DNA of 49,172 nt, taken from the NCBI GenBank assembly GCA_945892755.1, contig CAMDDO010000012.1, forward strand, positions 1-49,172, in the 5' to 3' direction. Origin of the DNA: Rhizobium sp. Q54. Lineage in GTDB: Bacteria > Pseudomonadota > Alphaproteobacteria > UBA828. The notes beneath the pieces were generated by a model. It was not told the origin of the DNA. It did no database searches and worked only from the letters and a program-made list of their open reading frames with translations. Shown here in pieces: positions 6,178-15,657 of the stretch; the first letter of the stretch is position 1, and each line of letters opens with the position of its first letter. The translations under genes and the position numbers were made by a program.

Positions 6178-7791
6178 TCAGGCCTTGTCGATCAGGCTCG
6201 GCCAGCCTGACTTCGCCTTGTTGATCGCATCAACCATGCGATCCTCGCCCTTCTTCTTGATGAACTTCTGCCACTCCTTGGCGGCCTTCTGCATCGCTTC
6301 CTTGACCGTCGTCGTGCCGGCCATGGCGGCCGAGATGTTCTCGTCAAGGATGTTGTGCAGGCCAAAGGCGCCCGGAATGGCAAGCGTCGGCACCGAGCGT
6401 TTGATCGTCTCAGCGATCACCGGCACGTGGTAGGGCTTATAGGTTTCGAGCACCAGCGGGTCCTCGAAATTGGCGGTCTGGAACGGATCGAAGAAGCCGC
6501 CCGGGTTCGCGGTCAACCACGTGAAGACGCGCGTCGAGCCTGTCCATTGTAGGAACAAATAGGCCGCCTCCTTGAATTTGCTCTGGCTCGAGACACTGCC
6601 ATTGTTGCCGAGATAGAGCGTCGAGCGGCGTATCAGGTCATTGCCGAATTGATGACCGGGCGGCACGAACGAGTTCAGCTTGCCAACGATCGCGCTCGCG
6701 GGCTTGCCCTTGTCGTCCATTCGGTCATTGAATTTCGGCAGGTTGGTGAAGGTCGACATCATGATCGATTTGCCGCCGGCCATGGCGCCATAATATTCGG
6801 ACCAGCTCCAGGCGAGCCCATCCTTGGTCGACCATTTCAGGCTATCGACATGCTCCTGCGTCGCCTGGATGCCAAGCTCTGAATCGATCATCGGCTTGCC
6901 GGCATCGTCGAACAAATAGAAGTTCGGCGCCGCCTTGCTGACATAGCGGGCATACCAATTCGAGATGCCCCAGAACGGGCTCATCATATTGCCGTTGCCG
7001 TAGAAGCCCTTGCCGGTGAAGAACGCGGCAATCTCATCGAGCTCTTTCCAGGTTCGCGGATGGCCGAGCTGCCAGCCATATTTGTCGCCGAATTCCTTGA
7101 TGTTCTGGGCGTCTTCGAACAAATCCTTGCGATAGACCCAGGTCTGGAAGTCGCCGTCGAGCGACACCGTCATGACTTTGCCGGCGTATTTGTAGAGCAG
7201 GTCGTAGATTTCCGGCGTCGGCGTGCCGCGCTTCGCGTCGGCGAAGTCCGGCTGATATTTGGCGACGAAGTCGTCGAGCGGCTCGAGGCCGTTCGCCTCG
7301 GCCAGGTCACCCGTATTATTGTAGGCGTGGGTATAGACGTCGAACGCGCCCGACTGGGTGGTCACGTCCTGCAACACCTTCGTGAACTGCGTCTCCGGCG
7401 AGACGCCGGTGAAGACCAGCTCGATCCCCGTCTCGCGTTCCCAGACTTCCTTGATCGTCGGTGCGTTGGCGGGATAGGGGCGCGTATAGTGGCCGATCGC
7501 GCCATCGGTCATCAGGATCTGAAGCTTGTCGGGCGCCTTGCCTTCCGCCTTCAGCTTCTTGATGCCCTCGATCGCACGGCCTTCCGACAAATCGGCATTG
7601 TATTGATAGCGCTCGGCGCCGGGAAACCCGGTCGGACCGCCGGTCATCCCGGCCGCGTAATCCGCCGCAAAGGCGCCATTCGGTTTGCCGAAACGCAACC
7701 CGATGCCCGAAGCGGCCGTTAGCGCCGCCACCGCGGTGCCCGCCTTCAACACGCCGCGGCGGGATAGACCCTCACTCCTGATTTTGGTCAT
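6178..7791 (-). CDS. ABC transporter extracellular solute-binding protein (orphan)
   Basis: A 537-residue periplasmic binding protein of the large carbohydrate/polyol type. It has a Tat-type signal (SRRGVLKAG at about 10-18, hydrophobic stretch, cleavage after GAFA near 42). Later features are LQILMTDGAIGHYTRPY, FDVYTHAYNNTGDLAE and NPGGFFDPFQTANF. It shares layout and C-terminal pattern (a Lys-rich helix of the type KEAMQKAAKEWQKFIKKKG) with the binding protein of the ABC operon at 19.9 kb, so the two look like paralogues. No permease or ATPase is adjacent. It may feed the 15.7-19.7 kb transporter or one encoded elsewhere. The ligand is unknown. Confidence 0.88.
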   Translation of the reverse strand: MTKIRSEGLSRRGVLKAGTAVAALTAASGIGLRFGKPNGAFAADYAAGMTGGPTGFPGAERYQYNADLSEGRAIEGIKKLKAEGKAPDKLQILMTDGAIGHYTRPYPANAPTIKEVWERETGIELVFTGVSPETQFTKVLQDVTTQSGAFDVYTHAYNNTGDLAEANGLEPLDDFVAKYQPDFADAKRGTPTPEIYDLLYKYAGKVMTVSLDGDFQTWVYRKDLFEDAQNIKEFGDKYGWQLGHPRTWKELDEIAAFFTGKGFYGNGNMMSPFWGISNWYARYVSKAAPNFYLFDDAGKPMIDSELGIQATQEHVDSLKWSTKDGLAWSWSEYYGAMAGGKSIMMSTFTNLPKFNDRMDDKGKPASAIVGKLNSFVPPGHQFGNDLIRRSTLYLGNNGSVSSQSKFKEAAYLFLQWTGSTRVFTWLTANPGGFFDPFQTANFEDPLVLETYKPYHVPVIAETIKRSVPTLAIPGAFGLHNILDENISAAMAGTTTVKEAMQKAAKEWQKFIKKKGEDRMVDAINKAKSGWPSLIDKA

Positions 7792-7963
7792 GCTCTAAGC
7801 CTCCCATTGTCCCGACGCTGGACCGCCCCTTCGGAATCCCAGGCGGATCCATGCGTCGCTGGCCATTTGGCGGTCTTAGCCTAGCACGTCACGGCCGACG
7901 CAAAAGCCCGTACCTGATCTGGGGGCATCAAAAATGAGGGGAAACCCGGACGCCGGAAACCTA

Positions 7964-7969
7964 TATAAT
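7964..7969 (+). promoter_or_regulatory. Candidate -10 box upstream of moaA
   Basis: TATAAT matches the sigma-70 -10 consensus exactly, unusual in this GC-rich sequence, 40 bp before the chosen moaA start. No good -35 element lies 16-18 bp upstream (GAAACC at 17 bp). It argues against the alternative ATG at 7934, which would lie upstream of the promoter. The remainder of the 217-bp gap (7792-8008) shows nothing else I could assign. Confidence 0.35.
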
Positions 7970-8008
7970 CCGAGGGAGACAAAACCGCACGGATGCTTGG
8001 TCGAAGCC

Positions 8009-9001
<993 letters not shown>

Positions 9002-9097
9002 TCCCGCGCCAGGCCAGGGCCGTCTCGGCCCTATCGGAGGGCGCGCCGGCTCGGCTATAGTCGGTGCGCCGTTCGGCCGGGCCCTGTGCGACCTCCC

Positions 9098-9871
9098 ATG
9101 AAAAACCGCCGCAAGACGATCGCGATCGTCGCATCGAGCGCCTCCGAGGCGCAGAGCGCATTCAAGGCGCTCAAGCGACGCTACAAGACCGTCGCCGTCG
9201 AGAAGGCCGATGTCATCGTCGCTGTCGGCGGCGACGGTTTCATGCTCGAAACGCAGCACCGTTTCATCGATCTCGGCACGCCGATCTATGGGCTCAATCG
9301 CGGCTCGGTCGGCTTCTTGATGAACGAGTATCACCTGAGTGGGCTCTTCGAACGGGTGGCCAAGGCGCAGTTGACGCCGCTCCGCCCCTTGCGTATGACC
9401 GCAACCACCGCACTCGGTGAGGAGCACACGGCGATCGCGATCAACGAGGTCTCGTTGTTGCGCGAAACCCGTCAGGCCGCGAAGATCGAAATCAGCGTCG
9501 ATGGCGTTGTGCGGTTGCGCGAGCTGATCTGCGACGGCGTATTGGTCGCTACGCCTGCCGGCAGCTCGGCCTATAATCTTTCGGCTCATGGGCCGATCAT
9601 CCCGCTCGGCACCAACCTCCTGGCCTTGACGCCGATTGTCGCGTTCCGGCCGCGGCGTTGGCGGGGCGCGTTATTGCCGGCCAGCGCACGCGTGCGCTTT
9701 CGAATCATCGAGCCCGATAAAAGGGGCGTCAGCGCGGTCGCCGACTATACTGAAGTGCGCGACGTGACTCAGGTTGACGTCGCGGTTGATTCTTCGGTCG
9801 AGATCAATCTTCTGTTCGATCCCGAGCATAATCTCGAAGATCGCATTTTGAGCGAACAATTTGCCGTCTGA
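9098..9871 (+). CDS. nadK: NAD kinase
   Basis: NadK phosphorylates NAD to NADP in the cytoplasm. The GGDG signature ([10 protein letters not shown]), the [10 protein letters not shown] loop and the second conserved block [22 protein letters not shown] are intact. At 257 residues it matches the short alphaproteobacterial form. The ATG at 9098 is chosen because KKTIAIV-type strands (here [11 protein letters not shown]) begin the family. It overlaps the next gene by 11 bp. Confidence 0.95.
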   Translation: MKNRRKTIAIVASSASEAQSAFKALKRRYKTVAVEKADVIVAVGGDGFMLETQHRFIDLGTPIYGLNRGSVGFLMNEYHLSGLFERVAKAQLTPLRPLRMTATTALGEEHTAIAINEVSLLRETRQAAKIEISVDGVVRLRELICDGVLVATPAGSSAYNLSAHGPIIPLGTNLLALTPIVAFRPRRWRGALLPASARVRFRIIEPDKRGVSAVADYTEVRDVTQVDVAVDSSVEINLLFDPEHNLEDRILSEQFAV

Positions 9872-10853
9872 TCGCGACCCCGGGGGTGCCGCGCCGGTTT
9901 ACGCTCGGCCCGATCTCGACGGCCTCGCCGGCCCGATCGATGGCCTGCCCTATGTCGTCGAACGAGAGAGCGGCAGGCCGGGGCCCCATGTCGTTCTGAG
10001 CGCGCTGGTCCATGGCAATGAATTGTGCGGCGCCCACGCCTTGTGCCGATTGATCGAGGCGGACCTGCGACCCGCGCGCGGGCACTTGAGCCTCGCGTTC
10101 GTCAATGTCGCGGCCTATCAGAGCTTCGATCCCGGCCAACCCTTTGCCTCACGCTATCTCGACGAGGACCTCAACCGGGTCTGGCGCGATGACGTACTTG
10201 ACCTGGCCATACGCTCGCGCGAACACGCGCGCGCCAAGGCGCTGCGCCCGCTGTTCGCACGAGCCGACGCGCTGCTCGACCTGCATTCGACCGCATCGGA
10301 ATCGCCGCCGATGATGCTTTGCGGCCGCACCGCGAAAGCCCGTCGGCTTGCCCGTGCTCTCGGCTTTCCCGCCGAGGTCGTCGCCGATGCGGGGCATGCG
10401 GCCGGCCCACGCCTGATCGAGTTCGGGGCTTTCGCCGACGACAACGCGGCGCCGGTCGCGCTCCTCGTCGAGTGCGGTCAACATTTCGACCCGGCGTCCC
10501 GCGATGTCGCCCTCGAGAGCGCGCTCCGCTTTCTGCGTGCGCTCGGCGTGCTCGATGCGTGGCCCGCCTGGGCCAAGCCGCCAAGTGCCGAATGCGCCCA
10601 GCGCCTGCTCGACGTCACGCACCCGATCACGATAGGAAGCGATCGGTTCGTCTTTGTCCGCCCGCTTCGCGCGCTCGAACGAATCAGCGCCGCCGGCACG
10701 CTGATCGCCTATGACGGGGACGTGCCGATCACAACACCCTATGACGACTGCGTCGCGGTGATGCCGAACCTTTCACCGAGACGCGGCGAGACCGCGGTGC
10801 GATTGGCGTGCAGCGTGCCGTTCGGGCACGATCGCGCACGAGAGTCCACCTGA
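9861..10853 (+). CDS. Succinylglutamate desuccinylase/aspartoacylase-family (M14) zinc deacylase
   Basis: A 330-residue member of the AstE/ASPA branch of the M14 zinc carboxypeptidases. The zinc site is readable: His and Glu in [10 protein letters not shown] and the third ligand His in [11 protein letters not shown] catalytic Glu is likely in [12 protein letters not shown]. The C-terminal part contains the small beta domain seen in this branch. The only usable start is a TTG that overlaps the nadK stop by 11 bp; no ATG or GTG occurs in frame before the catalytic domain. The substrate (an N-acyl amino acid or similar) cannot be told from sequence. It overlaps the next gene by one base (TGATG). 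Confidence 0.88.
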   Translation: MPSDRDPGGAAPVYARPDLDGLAGPIDGLPYVVERESGRPGPHVVLSALVHGNELCGAHALCRLIEADLRPARGHLSLAFVNVAAYQSFDPGQPFASRYLDEDLNRVWRDDVLDLAIRSREHARAKALRPLFARADALLDLHSTASESPPMMLCGRTAKARRLARALGFPAEVVADAGHAAGPRLIEFGAFADDNAAPVALLVECGQHFDPASRDVALESALRFLRALGVLDAWPAWAKPPSAECAQRLLDVTHPITIGSDRFVFVRPLRALERISAAGTLIAYDGDVPITTPYDDCVAVMPNLSPRRGETAVRLACSVPFGHDRAREST

Positions 10854-11956
10854 TGGCACGGCGCCGGCTTTTCGGTGTTCGGTTGCCGCGTTTGGAGCCG
10901 GCCCGATTGCGCGGCCTCACCCTCGCGCTCGTCATTGGCGCGATCGGCGGCGCCGCCTTTTTCATGGGCGAGTTGCCTTTGCCGTGGATGCTGGGCGCGA
11001 TGTCGCTCGCCACGATCGCCGCCCTGGCCGGCCTGCCGCTCGCCGTTCCCGTCCTTTTGCGCTCGGGAATGGTGTCGATCCTGGGCGTGCTGCTCGGCAG
11101 CCAGTTCACGCCCGCACTGTTCGAGAATCTGTCCCAATGGTATGTCGGCATCGCCGGCGTGGTGATTTCTACCGTGCTGATGACCAGCGTCTGTGTCGTT
11201 TATTTTCGTGTCGTCGGGCGCTTTGACCGGCCGACCGCCTATTTTTCGGCGATTCCCGGCGGTCTCAGCGAGATGATGATCCTGGGCGAAACCCAGGGCG
11301 GCGATGGGCGCACCATCTCGCTCGTGCACGGTGTGCGCATCCTGCTCGCGGTCTTCCTGATTGCTTTCTATTTTCGGCTCTTCGAAGGCTATAGCGCGAC
11401 ACAGGCACCGGTTGGCGGCGCGGCCGACATGCCGGCCTGGGAGATCCTGGCGCTGCTTGGCTGTGCGTTTGTCGGGCTCGCCCTTGGCAAGCGATTACGC
11501 TTGCCAGCTCCCCAAGTGGTCGGCCCGATGATCCTGAGCGGCGCGCTCCACCTTGGTGGCGTGCTTGAGCACCGCCCGCCGGCCGAGATCATCGCGCTCG
11601 CCCAAGTGGTGCTCGGCGCGGCGATCGGCGCGCGTTTTGCCGGCATGCCACTCAATCGCGTCTGGCGTACCATGCTGACCGCGGCCGGCGCGACGGCCAT
11701 CATGGTGGCGATCGCCGCTGGCGTCGCCTATGCCCTCGCGCCGCTGGCCGGCACCACTGGGGCGGTCCTCCTCCTCGCACTCGCGCCGGGCGGGCTCGCC
11801 GAGATGAGTCTGATCGCGCTTTCGTTTGGTTCGATCGCCGCCTTCGTCTCGACCCATCATGTCGTGCGCATCGTGATCGTGGTGATTCTCGCGCCGCTCT
11901 TCTTTCGACTGACCTATGGCCGGCTTCACAAACCGCTATATGACAAGCCGCGATAG
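10853..11956 (+). CDS. AbrB-family membrane protein (putative transporter)
   Basis: A 367-residue polytopic inner-membrane protein with about ten hydrophobic segments arranged as two homologous halves. Each half has the AbrB-duplication pattern, seen as FFMGELPLPWMLGAM near the N-terminus and LRLPAPQVVGPMILSG in the middle. Paired AIPGGLSEM and LAPGGLAEM loops also mark the two halves. The family includes proteins once labelled ammonia monooxygenase and others that affect regulation of an alternative oxidase, but no transport substrate is firmly known. The start ATG is coupled to the M14 gene stop. Its 3' end overlaps the convergent tetR gene by 31 bp. Confidence 0.88.
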   Translation: MARRRLFGVRLPRLEPARLRGLTLALVIGAIGGAAFFMGELPLPWMLGAMSLATIAALAGLPLAVPVLLRSGMVSILGVLLGSQFTPALFENLSQWYVGIAGVVISTVLMTSVCVVYFRVVGRFDRPTAYFSAIPGGLSEMMILGETQGGDGRTISLVHGVRILLAVFLIAFYFRLFEGYSATQAPVGGAADMPAWEILALLGCAFVGLALGKRLRLPAPQVVGPMILSGALHLGGVLEHRPPAEIIALAQVVLGAAIGARFAGMPLNRVWRTMLTAAGATAIMVAIAAGVAYALAPLAGTTGAVLLLALAPGGLAEMSLIALSFGSIAAFVSTHHVVRIVIVVILAPLFFRLTYGRLHKPLYDKPR

Positions 11957-12603
11957 AGCACGTCGGCGACCCGGTCGGTGAGCGCCTGAAGCTCGCTGTC
12001 GGTCGTGAGCTTCGGGCCCAGTTGATTGTCGACCATCAGCGTCGCCAAGCCATGCAGGGTCGACCAAGCGGCGATCGCCAGTTCGCGCGGCTCGACACCG
12101 CCAATCAAATCCGGCCTTTGGCAGCGCTTGATCAAGCCGGTCAACAGGGCGAGTGAGCGCTCCGAGCTTTCTTTCAGCTTGGGGTAGCGCGAGTGATCGG
12201 CGATCTCAGGCCCGAACATGACGCGGAAATGCGAAGGGTGAACCGCGGCGAACTTGACATAGGCGAACGTGACCGACCTGAAACCTGCCAGCGGCAATTC
12301 CTTGTTGACCTCGACCGCGGCCTCCATGGTGGCGGTCATGGCATGGAAGCCCTCCTCGGCGACCGACGCGAGCAAACCTTCCTTGCCCGGGAAATGCCGG
12401 TAGGGTGCCGCCGGAGACACCCCAGTCAGCCGCGCCACCGAGCGCAGCGAGACACCCTTCGGGCCTTCGCGCTCAACCAGCATCAACGCGGCGTCAAGCA
12501 GCGCGCGATGCAGATTGCCATGGTGGTAACTGCCTTGCTTGCGGGTCTTGCGCCGTCGCGCCTTCCGACGTGGCCGCGCGCCGGTCACAGAATCGTTGTC
12601 CAC
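11926..12603 (-). CDS. TetR/AcrR-family transcriptional regulator
   Basis: A 225-residue regulator. A basic tail (RRKARRRKTRK) precedes the HTH, which is recognised from HHGNLHRALLDAALMLVERE and VSPAAPYRHFPGKEGLLA. The C-terminal ligand domain contains HPSHFRVMFGPEIAD and AWSTLHGLATLM, typical of the WHG-type C-terminal domain. Regulators of this type usually repress a neighbouring gene and themselves; the convergent AbrB-like gene and the divergently transcribed mucR are the nearest candidates. A 14-bp palindrome lies 15 bp upstream of its start. Confidence 0.92.
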   Translation of the reverse strand: MDNDSVTGARPRRKARRRKTRKQGSYHHGNLHRALLDAALMLVEREGPKGVSLRSVARLTGVSPAAPYRHFPGKEGLLASVAEEGFHAMTATMEAAVEVNKELPLAGFRSVTFAYVKFAAVHPSHFRVMFGPEIADHSRYPKLKESSERSLALLTGLIKRCQRPDLIGGVEPRELAIAAWSTLHGLATLMVDNQLGPKLTTDSELQALTDRVADVLYRGLSYSGL

Positions 12604-12617
12604 ATCTACCCCCTTAT

Positions 12618-12631
12618 GTGACTCTAGTTAC
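12618..12631. promoter_or_regulatory. Possible TetR operator (palindrome)
   Basis: GTGACTCTAGTTAC is an imperfect palindrome (GTnACT--AGTnAC), 15 bp upstream of the tetR start. Position and symmetry suit an autoregulatory operator. No second copy was found to support it. Confidence 0.35.
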
Positions 12632-12960
12632 AACGATCCGCGCCAAGTTATGCAATCAATCTAATCGGTTCGCGGGCGATGTGCCAAGCGAGCGTCCCCA
12701 TGGGCCGGCACTTTAGCGTGTGGAAAGCCGCGCCCGGCGTGCCTGAGTCCTAGCCACCCAAGTTGTGACAATTGCGACCCCAGCGCTGCCACAGAAAACT
12801 TCGTAAACAGAGTCCACATTGGATGCAAAAGAAGCGAGACTAGGTGCTTGTCGTGGTCGGGTCGGGGTTTCCTGGCCCGCGTCAGGTTTGCGCGCTGGTA
12901 ACCCGGATCTGAGATCATCAGTCTCAATTTTTTCGAAACACCCCTCCTGCTGAGAGCACA
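12632..12960. other. Long gap upstream of mucR with a weak terminator-like element
   Basis: No convincing gene is present in these roughly 330 bp; the short open frames here lack recognisable domains. Near the end, TGAGA and TCTCA (12910-12914, 12922-12926) form a 5-bp stem followed by ATTTTTT at 12927-12933, a terminator-like signature on the + strand, 27 bp before mucR. It could end a small RNA or attenuate mucR. Confidence 0.4.
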
Positions 12961-13404
12961 ATGATCAATACCGATGGCCTACCCAATCATCACGAGATCG
13001 CCCGGATTACTGGCAAGATCATTTCGGCTTATGTGACGAACAATCGGATCGACCGGCTCCGAATCGGCGAGCTCATCGACTCGGTACGCCAGTCGCTCGC
13101 GGCGCTTGCCAGTGGTGACGACACCGGCGCAAGCGCGGAATCGCTCAAGCCGGCGGTACCGATCAAACGCTCGATCACGCCGGACTACCTGATCTGTTTG
13201 GAAGATGGCATGCGCCTCAAAATGCTTAAGCGCCATTTGCGGACACATTTTGACCTGACGCCGCAGCAATATCGGGCGAAGTGGGGCCTCGCGGCCGACT
13301 ATCCGATGGTTGCGCCAAACTACGCCGCGCGCCGCAGCGAACTCGCCCGCCAGATCGGGCTTGGCGCGAACGCGCCGCCGAAGGCGCGCAGAAAGATGGC
13401 ATGA
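12961..13404 (+). CDS. mucR: MucR/Ros-family zinc-finger transcriptional regulator
   Basis: MucR/Ros proteins are alphaproteobacterial DNA-binding and nucleoid-associated-type regulators of surface polysaccharide, motility and symbiosis or virulence genes. The 147-residue protein has the expected length, an N-terminal helical oligomerisation region (EIARITGKIISAYVTNN) and a C2H2-like finger with Cys79, Asp82, His92 and His96 (CLEDG, then LKRHLRTH). Asp in the second ligand position is a known variant in this family. The following TPQQYRAKWGL block is also diagnostic. The basic C-terminal tail (PPKARRKMA) is typical. Targets cannot be read from sequence. Confidence 0.93.
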   Translation: MINTDGLPNHHEIARITGKIISAYVTNNRIDRLRIGELIDSVRQSLAALASGDDTGASAESLKPAVPIKRSITPDYLICLEDGMRLKMLKRHLRTHFDLTPQQYRAKWGLAADYPMVAPNYAARRSELARQIGLGANAPPKARRKMA

Positions 13405-13570
13405 GCGGGCTCGCATCGGGGCTACCGCACCGGCTCTTGGTGTGGCGGCTCATGCGACCCGGAGGCGCCCGCCTTGTGCCCCCCCATGGTGACGCGCGGG
13501 CCTGCTCGCTCTAGGATGGCGGACGCTAGGCAGCGGCGCTAGCGTCGATATCGTGGAGCGGCCGGTCGTC

Positions 13571-15622
13571 ATGAGCGAGATCGTTTATTCCGCCTGTCCC
13601 CATGATTGCCCGAGCACCTGTGCGCTCGAGATCGAGCGGCTTGATGCGCGCCGTATCGGACGGGTGCGCGGCGCCAAGGATCAGACCTACACGGCGGGCG
13701 TAATCTGCGCCAAGGTCGCGCGCTATGCCGAGCGCGTGCACCATCCCGATCGCCTGGCGTACCCACTCAGGCGCATCGGCGCCAAGGGCAGCGGTCGGTT
13801 CGAGCGGATCAGCTGGGACGCGGCGCTCGATCTGCTGGCGGAAAAATTCATTGCCGCGACGCGACAACAAGGCAGCGAAAGCGTCTGGCCCTATTACTAC
13901 GCAGGCACGATGGGGCTGGTGCAGCGTGACGGCATCAACCGTTTGCGTCACGTCATGCGCTACGCCGGCCAGAAGAACACGATCTGCACGACGCTCGCCG
14001 ACGCCGGCTGGCTCGCCGGCGCCGGCCGCTTCGTCGGGCCCGACCCGCGCGAGATGGCCGAGTCGGACCTCATCGTCATGTGGGGCGGCAATCCGGCATC
14101 GACCCAGGTCAACGTCATGCACCATGTCAGCCGCGCGCGGAAAGAACGTGGCGCGCGCTTCGTGGTGATCGACCCTTACCGCACACGCACCGCCGCGGTG
14201 GCCGACACGCACCTAGCCTTGCGGCCGGGAACTGACGGCGCGCTCGCTTGCGCTGTCATGCATGTCTTGTTCCGCGACCGCTTCGCCGATCTCGACTACC
14301 TGACGCGCTATACCGATTTCCCGAGCGATCTGCGCCAGCATCTCAGCACCCGAGACCCGGCCTGGGCGGCGCGGATTACCGGCCTTCCCGAAGCCGAGAT
14401 CGTCGAGTTCGCCCAGCTCTATGGCCGCACGCCGCGCAGTTTCATTCGGCTCGGCTATGGCTTCACTCGCTCGCGCAATGGCGCCGCCAACATGCACGCG
14501 GCGATGTGCCTGGCCTCGGTCACCGGCGCCTGGCGGCATAAGGGCGGCGGCGCGTTTTACAGCAATCGCGACCTGTTTCACTGGGACAAGACGCTGATCG
14601 AAGGTCTCGACGCGCGCGACCCTAAGGTCCGCGTGCTCGATATGTCGCGCATCGGCCCCGTGTTGACCAACGACCCAAAAGACCTCGGCAGCGGTCCGCC
14701 AATCACCGCCATGCTGATCCAGAACTGCAACCCCGCCGTGGTGGCCCCGGAATCGAATCGCGTCCGCGCCGGATTTTTGCGCGACGACCTTTTTGCCTGT
14801 GTGCACGAGCAGTTCATGACCGATACGGCGCAGCTCGCCGATCTCGTGCTGCCGGCCACTACCTTTCTCGAGCACGACGACATCTATCAGGGCGGTGGGC
14901 ACCAACACATCGAGCTCGGCCCAAAGGTGATCGAACCCTATGCTGAGACCCGCTCGAACCACGATCTGCTATGCGGCCTGGCGGCGCGGCTTGGCGCCGA
15001 ACATCCGGGTTTCCGCATGAGCGCGATCGAACTCGTCGAGGATCTGTTGCGTCGTTCGGGCTGGCCGAATGTCGACTATTTCCGCCGGGAGCATTGGCTC
15101 GACTGCCAACCTGATTTCGAGACTTCGCACCACCTGAGAGGCTTTCCGACGCCGGACGGTAAGTTCCGTTTCGCGCCCGACTGGGCAAAGCTCGGCCCCG
15201 ATCACGCCCGGATGGCGCGCCTGCCCGATCACCTTGCGATCGTCGAGGAAAGCGATGCCGAACATCCATTCCGGATGATCGCGCCGCCGGCACATAATTT
15301 CCTGAATTCGAGCTTCACGGAAACCGAGACCAGCCGCCGCAGCGAGAAGCGACCAACCGCGCTCGTGCACCCCGACGATTGCGCCCGGCTCGGCATTGCC
15401 GAGGGCGCCGTGGTCCGCGTCGGCAACCGGCGCGGCGAGGTGCTGATCCACGCCAAACCGTTCGACGGCATGCAGCCGGGTATGGTCGTGGTTGAAGGCA
15501 TTTGGCCGAACCGCGATTTCGACCAAGGCGTCGGCATCAACGCACTGATTTCGGCCGAGGCCGCGCCGCCGATGGGTGGCGCCGCCTTCCATGACGCGGC
15601 GGTCTGGTTACGCCCCGCTTGA
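13571..15622 (+). CDS. Molybdopterin (bis-MGD) oxidoreductase, DMSO-reductase superfamily
   Basis: A 683-residue catalytic subunit with an N-terminal [4Fe-4S] motif (CPHDCPSTC plus a fourth Cys in VICAKV) and the molybdopterin domains in order. Recognisable blocks are GTMGLVQRDGINRLRHVM, MWGGNPASTQVN, IQNCNPAVVAPE, LPATTFLEHDD and the C-terminal cofactor-binding barrel from about 560. No Tat signal is present, so it probably acts in the cytoplasm. No iron-sulfur or membrane-anchor partner is adjacent. Close relatives are common in alphaproteobacteria and are annotated only generically, so the substrate is unknown. I prefer the ATG at 13571 to a GTG 18 bp upstream. It needs the MobA product made from 4.9-5.5 kb. 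The 166-bp gap before it shows nothing I can assign. Confidence 0.9.
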   Translation: MSEIVYSACPHDCPSTCALEIERLDARRIGRVRGAKDQTYTAGVICAKVARYAERVHHPDRLAYPLRRIGAKGSGRFERISWDAALDLLAEKFIAATRQQGSESVWPYYYAGTMGLVQRDGINRLRHVMRYAGQKNTICTTLADAGWLAGAGRFVGPDPREMAESDLIVMWGGNPASTQVNVMHHVSRARKERGARFVVIDPYRTRTAAVADTHLALRPGTDGALACAVMHVLFRDRFADLDYLTRYTDFPSDLRQHLSTRDPAWAARITGLPEAEIVEFAQLYGRTPRSFIRLGYGFTRSRNGAANMHAAMCLASVTGAWRHKGGGAFYSNRDLFHWDKTLIEGLDARDPKVRVLDMSRIGPVLTNDPKDLGSGPPITAMLIQNCNPAVVAPESNRVRAGFLRDDLFACVHEQFMTDTAQLADLVLPATTFLEHDDIYQGGGHQHIELGPKVIEPYAETRSNHDLLCGLAARLGAEHPGFRMSAIELVEDLLRRSGWPNVDYFRREHWLDCQPDFETSHHLRGFPTPDGKFRFAPDWAKLGPDHARMARLPDHLAIVEESDAEHPFRMIAPPAHNFLNSSFTETETSRRSEKRPTALVHPDDCARLGIAEGAVVRVGNRRGEVLIHAKPFDGMQPGMVVVEGIWPNRDFDQGVGINALISAEAAPPMGGAAFHDAAVWLRPA

Positions 15623-15625
15623 TTT

Positions 15626-15650
15626 GACGCCGGCGGACGAACCCGGCGTC
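15626..15650. terminator. Hairpin between convergent genes
   Basis: GACGCCGG and CCGGCGTC form an 8-bp GC-rich stem with a 9-nt loop, sitting between the stops of the convergent oxidoreductase and ABC ATPase genes. It is probably a bidirectional terminator, although no strong T-run follows. Confidence 0.55.
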
Positions 15651-15657
15651 GGCGGGC

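Noticed and set aside
7900-8008. Molybdenum-cofactor riboswitch upstream of moaA
   Set aside because: The leader is short after the candidate -10 box and no recognisable Moco-motif core was found; the segment GGGGAAACCC alone is not enough.
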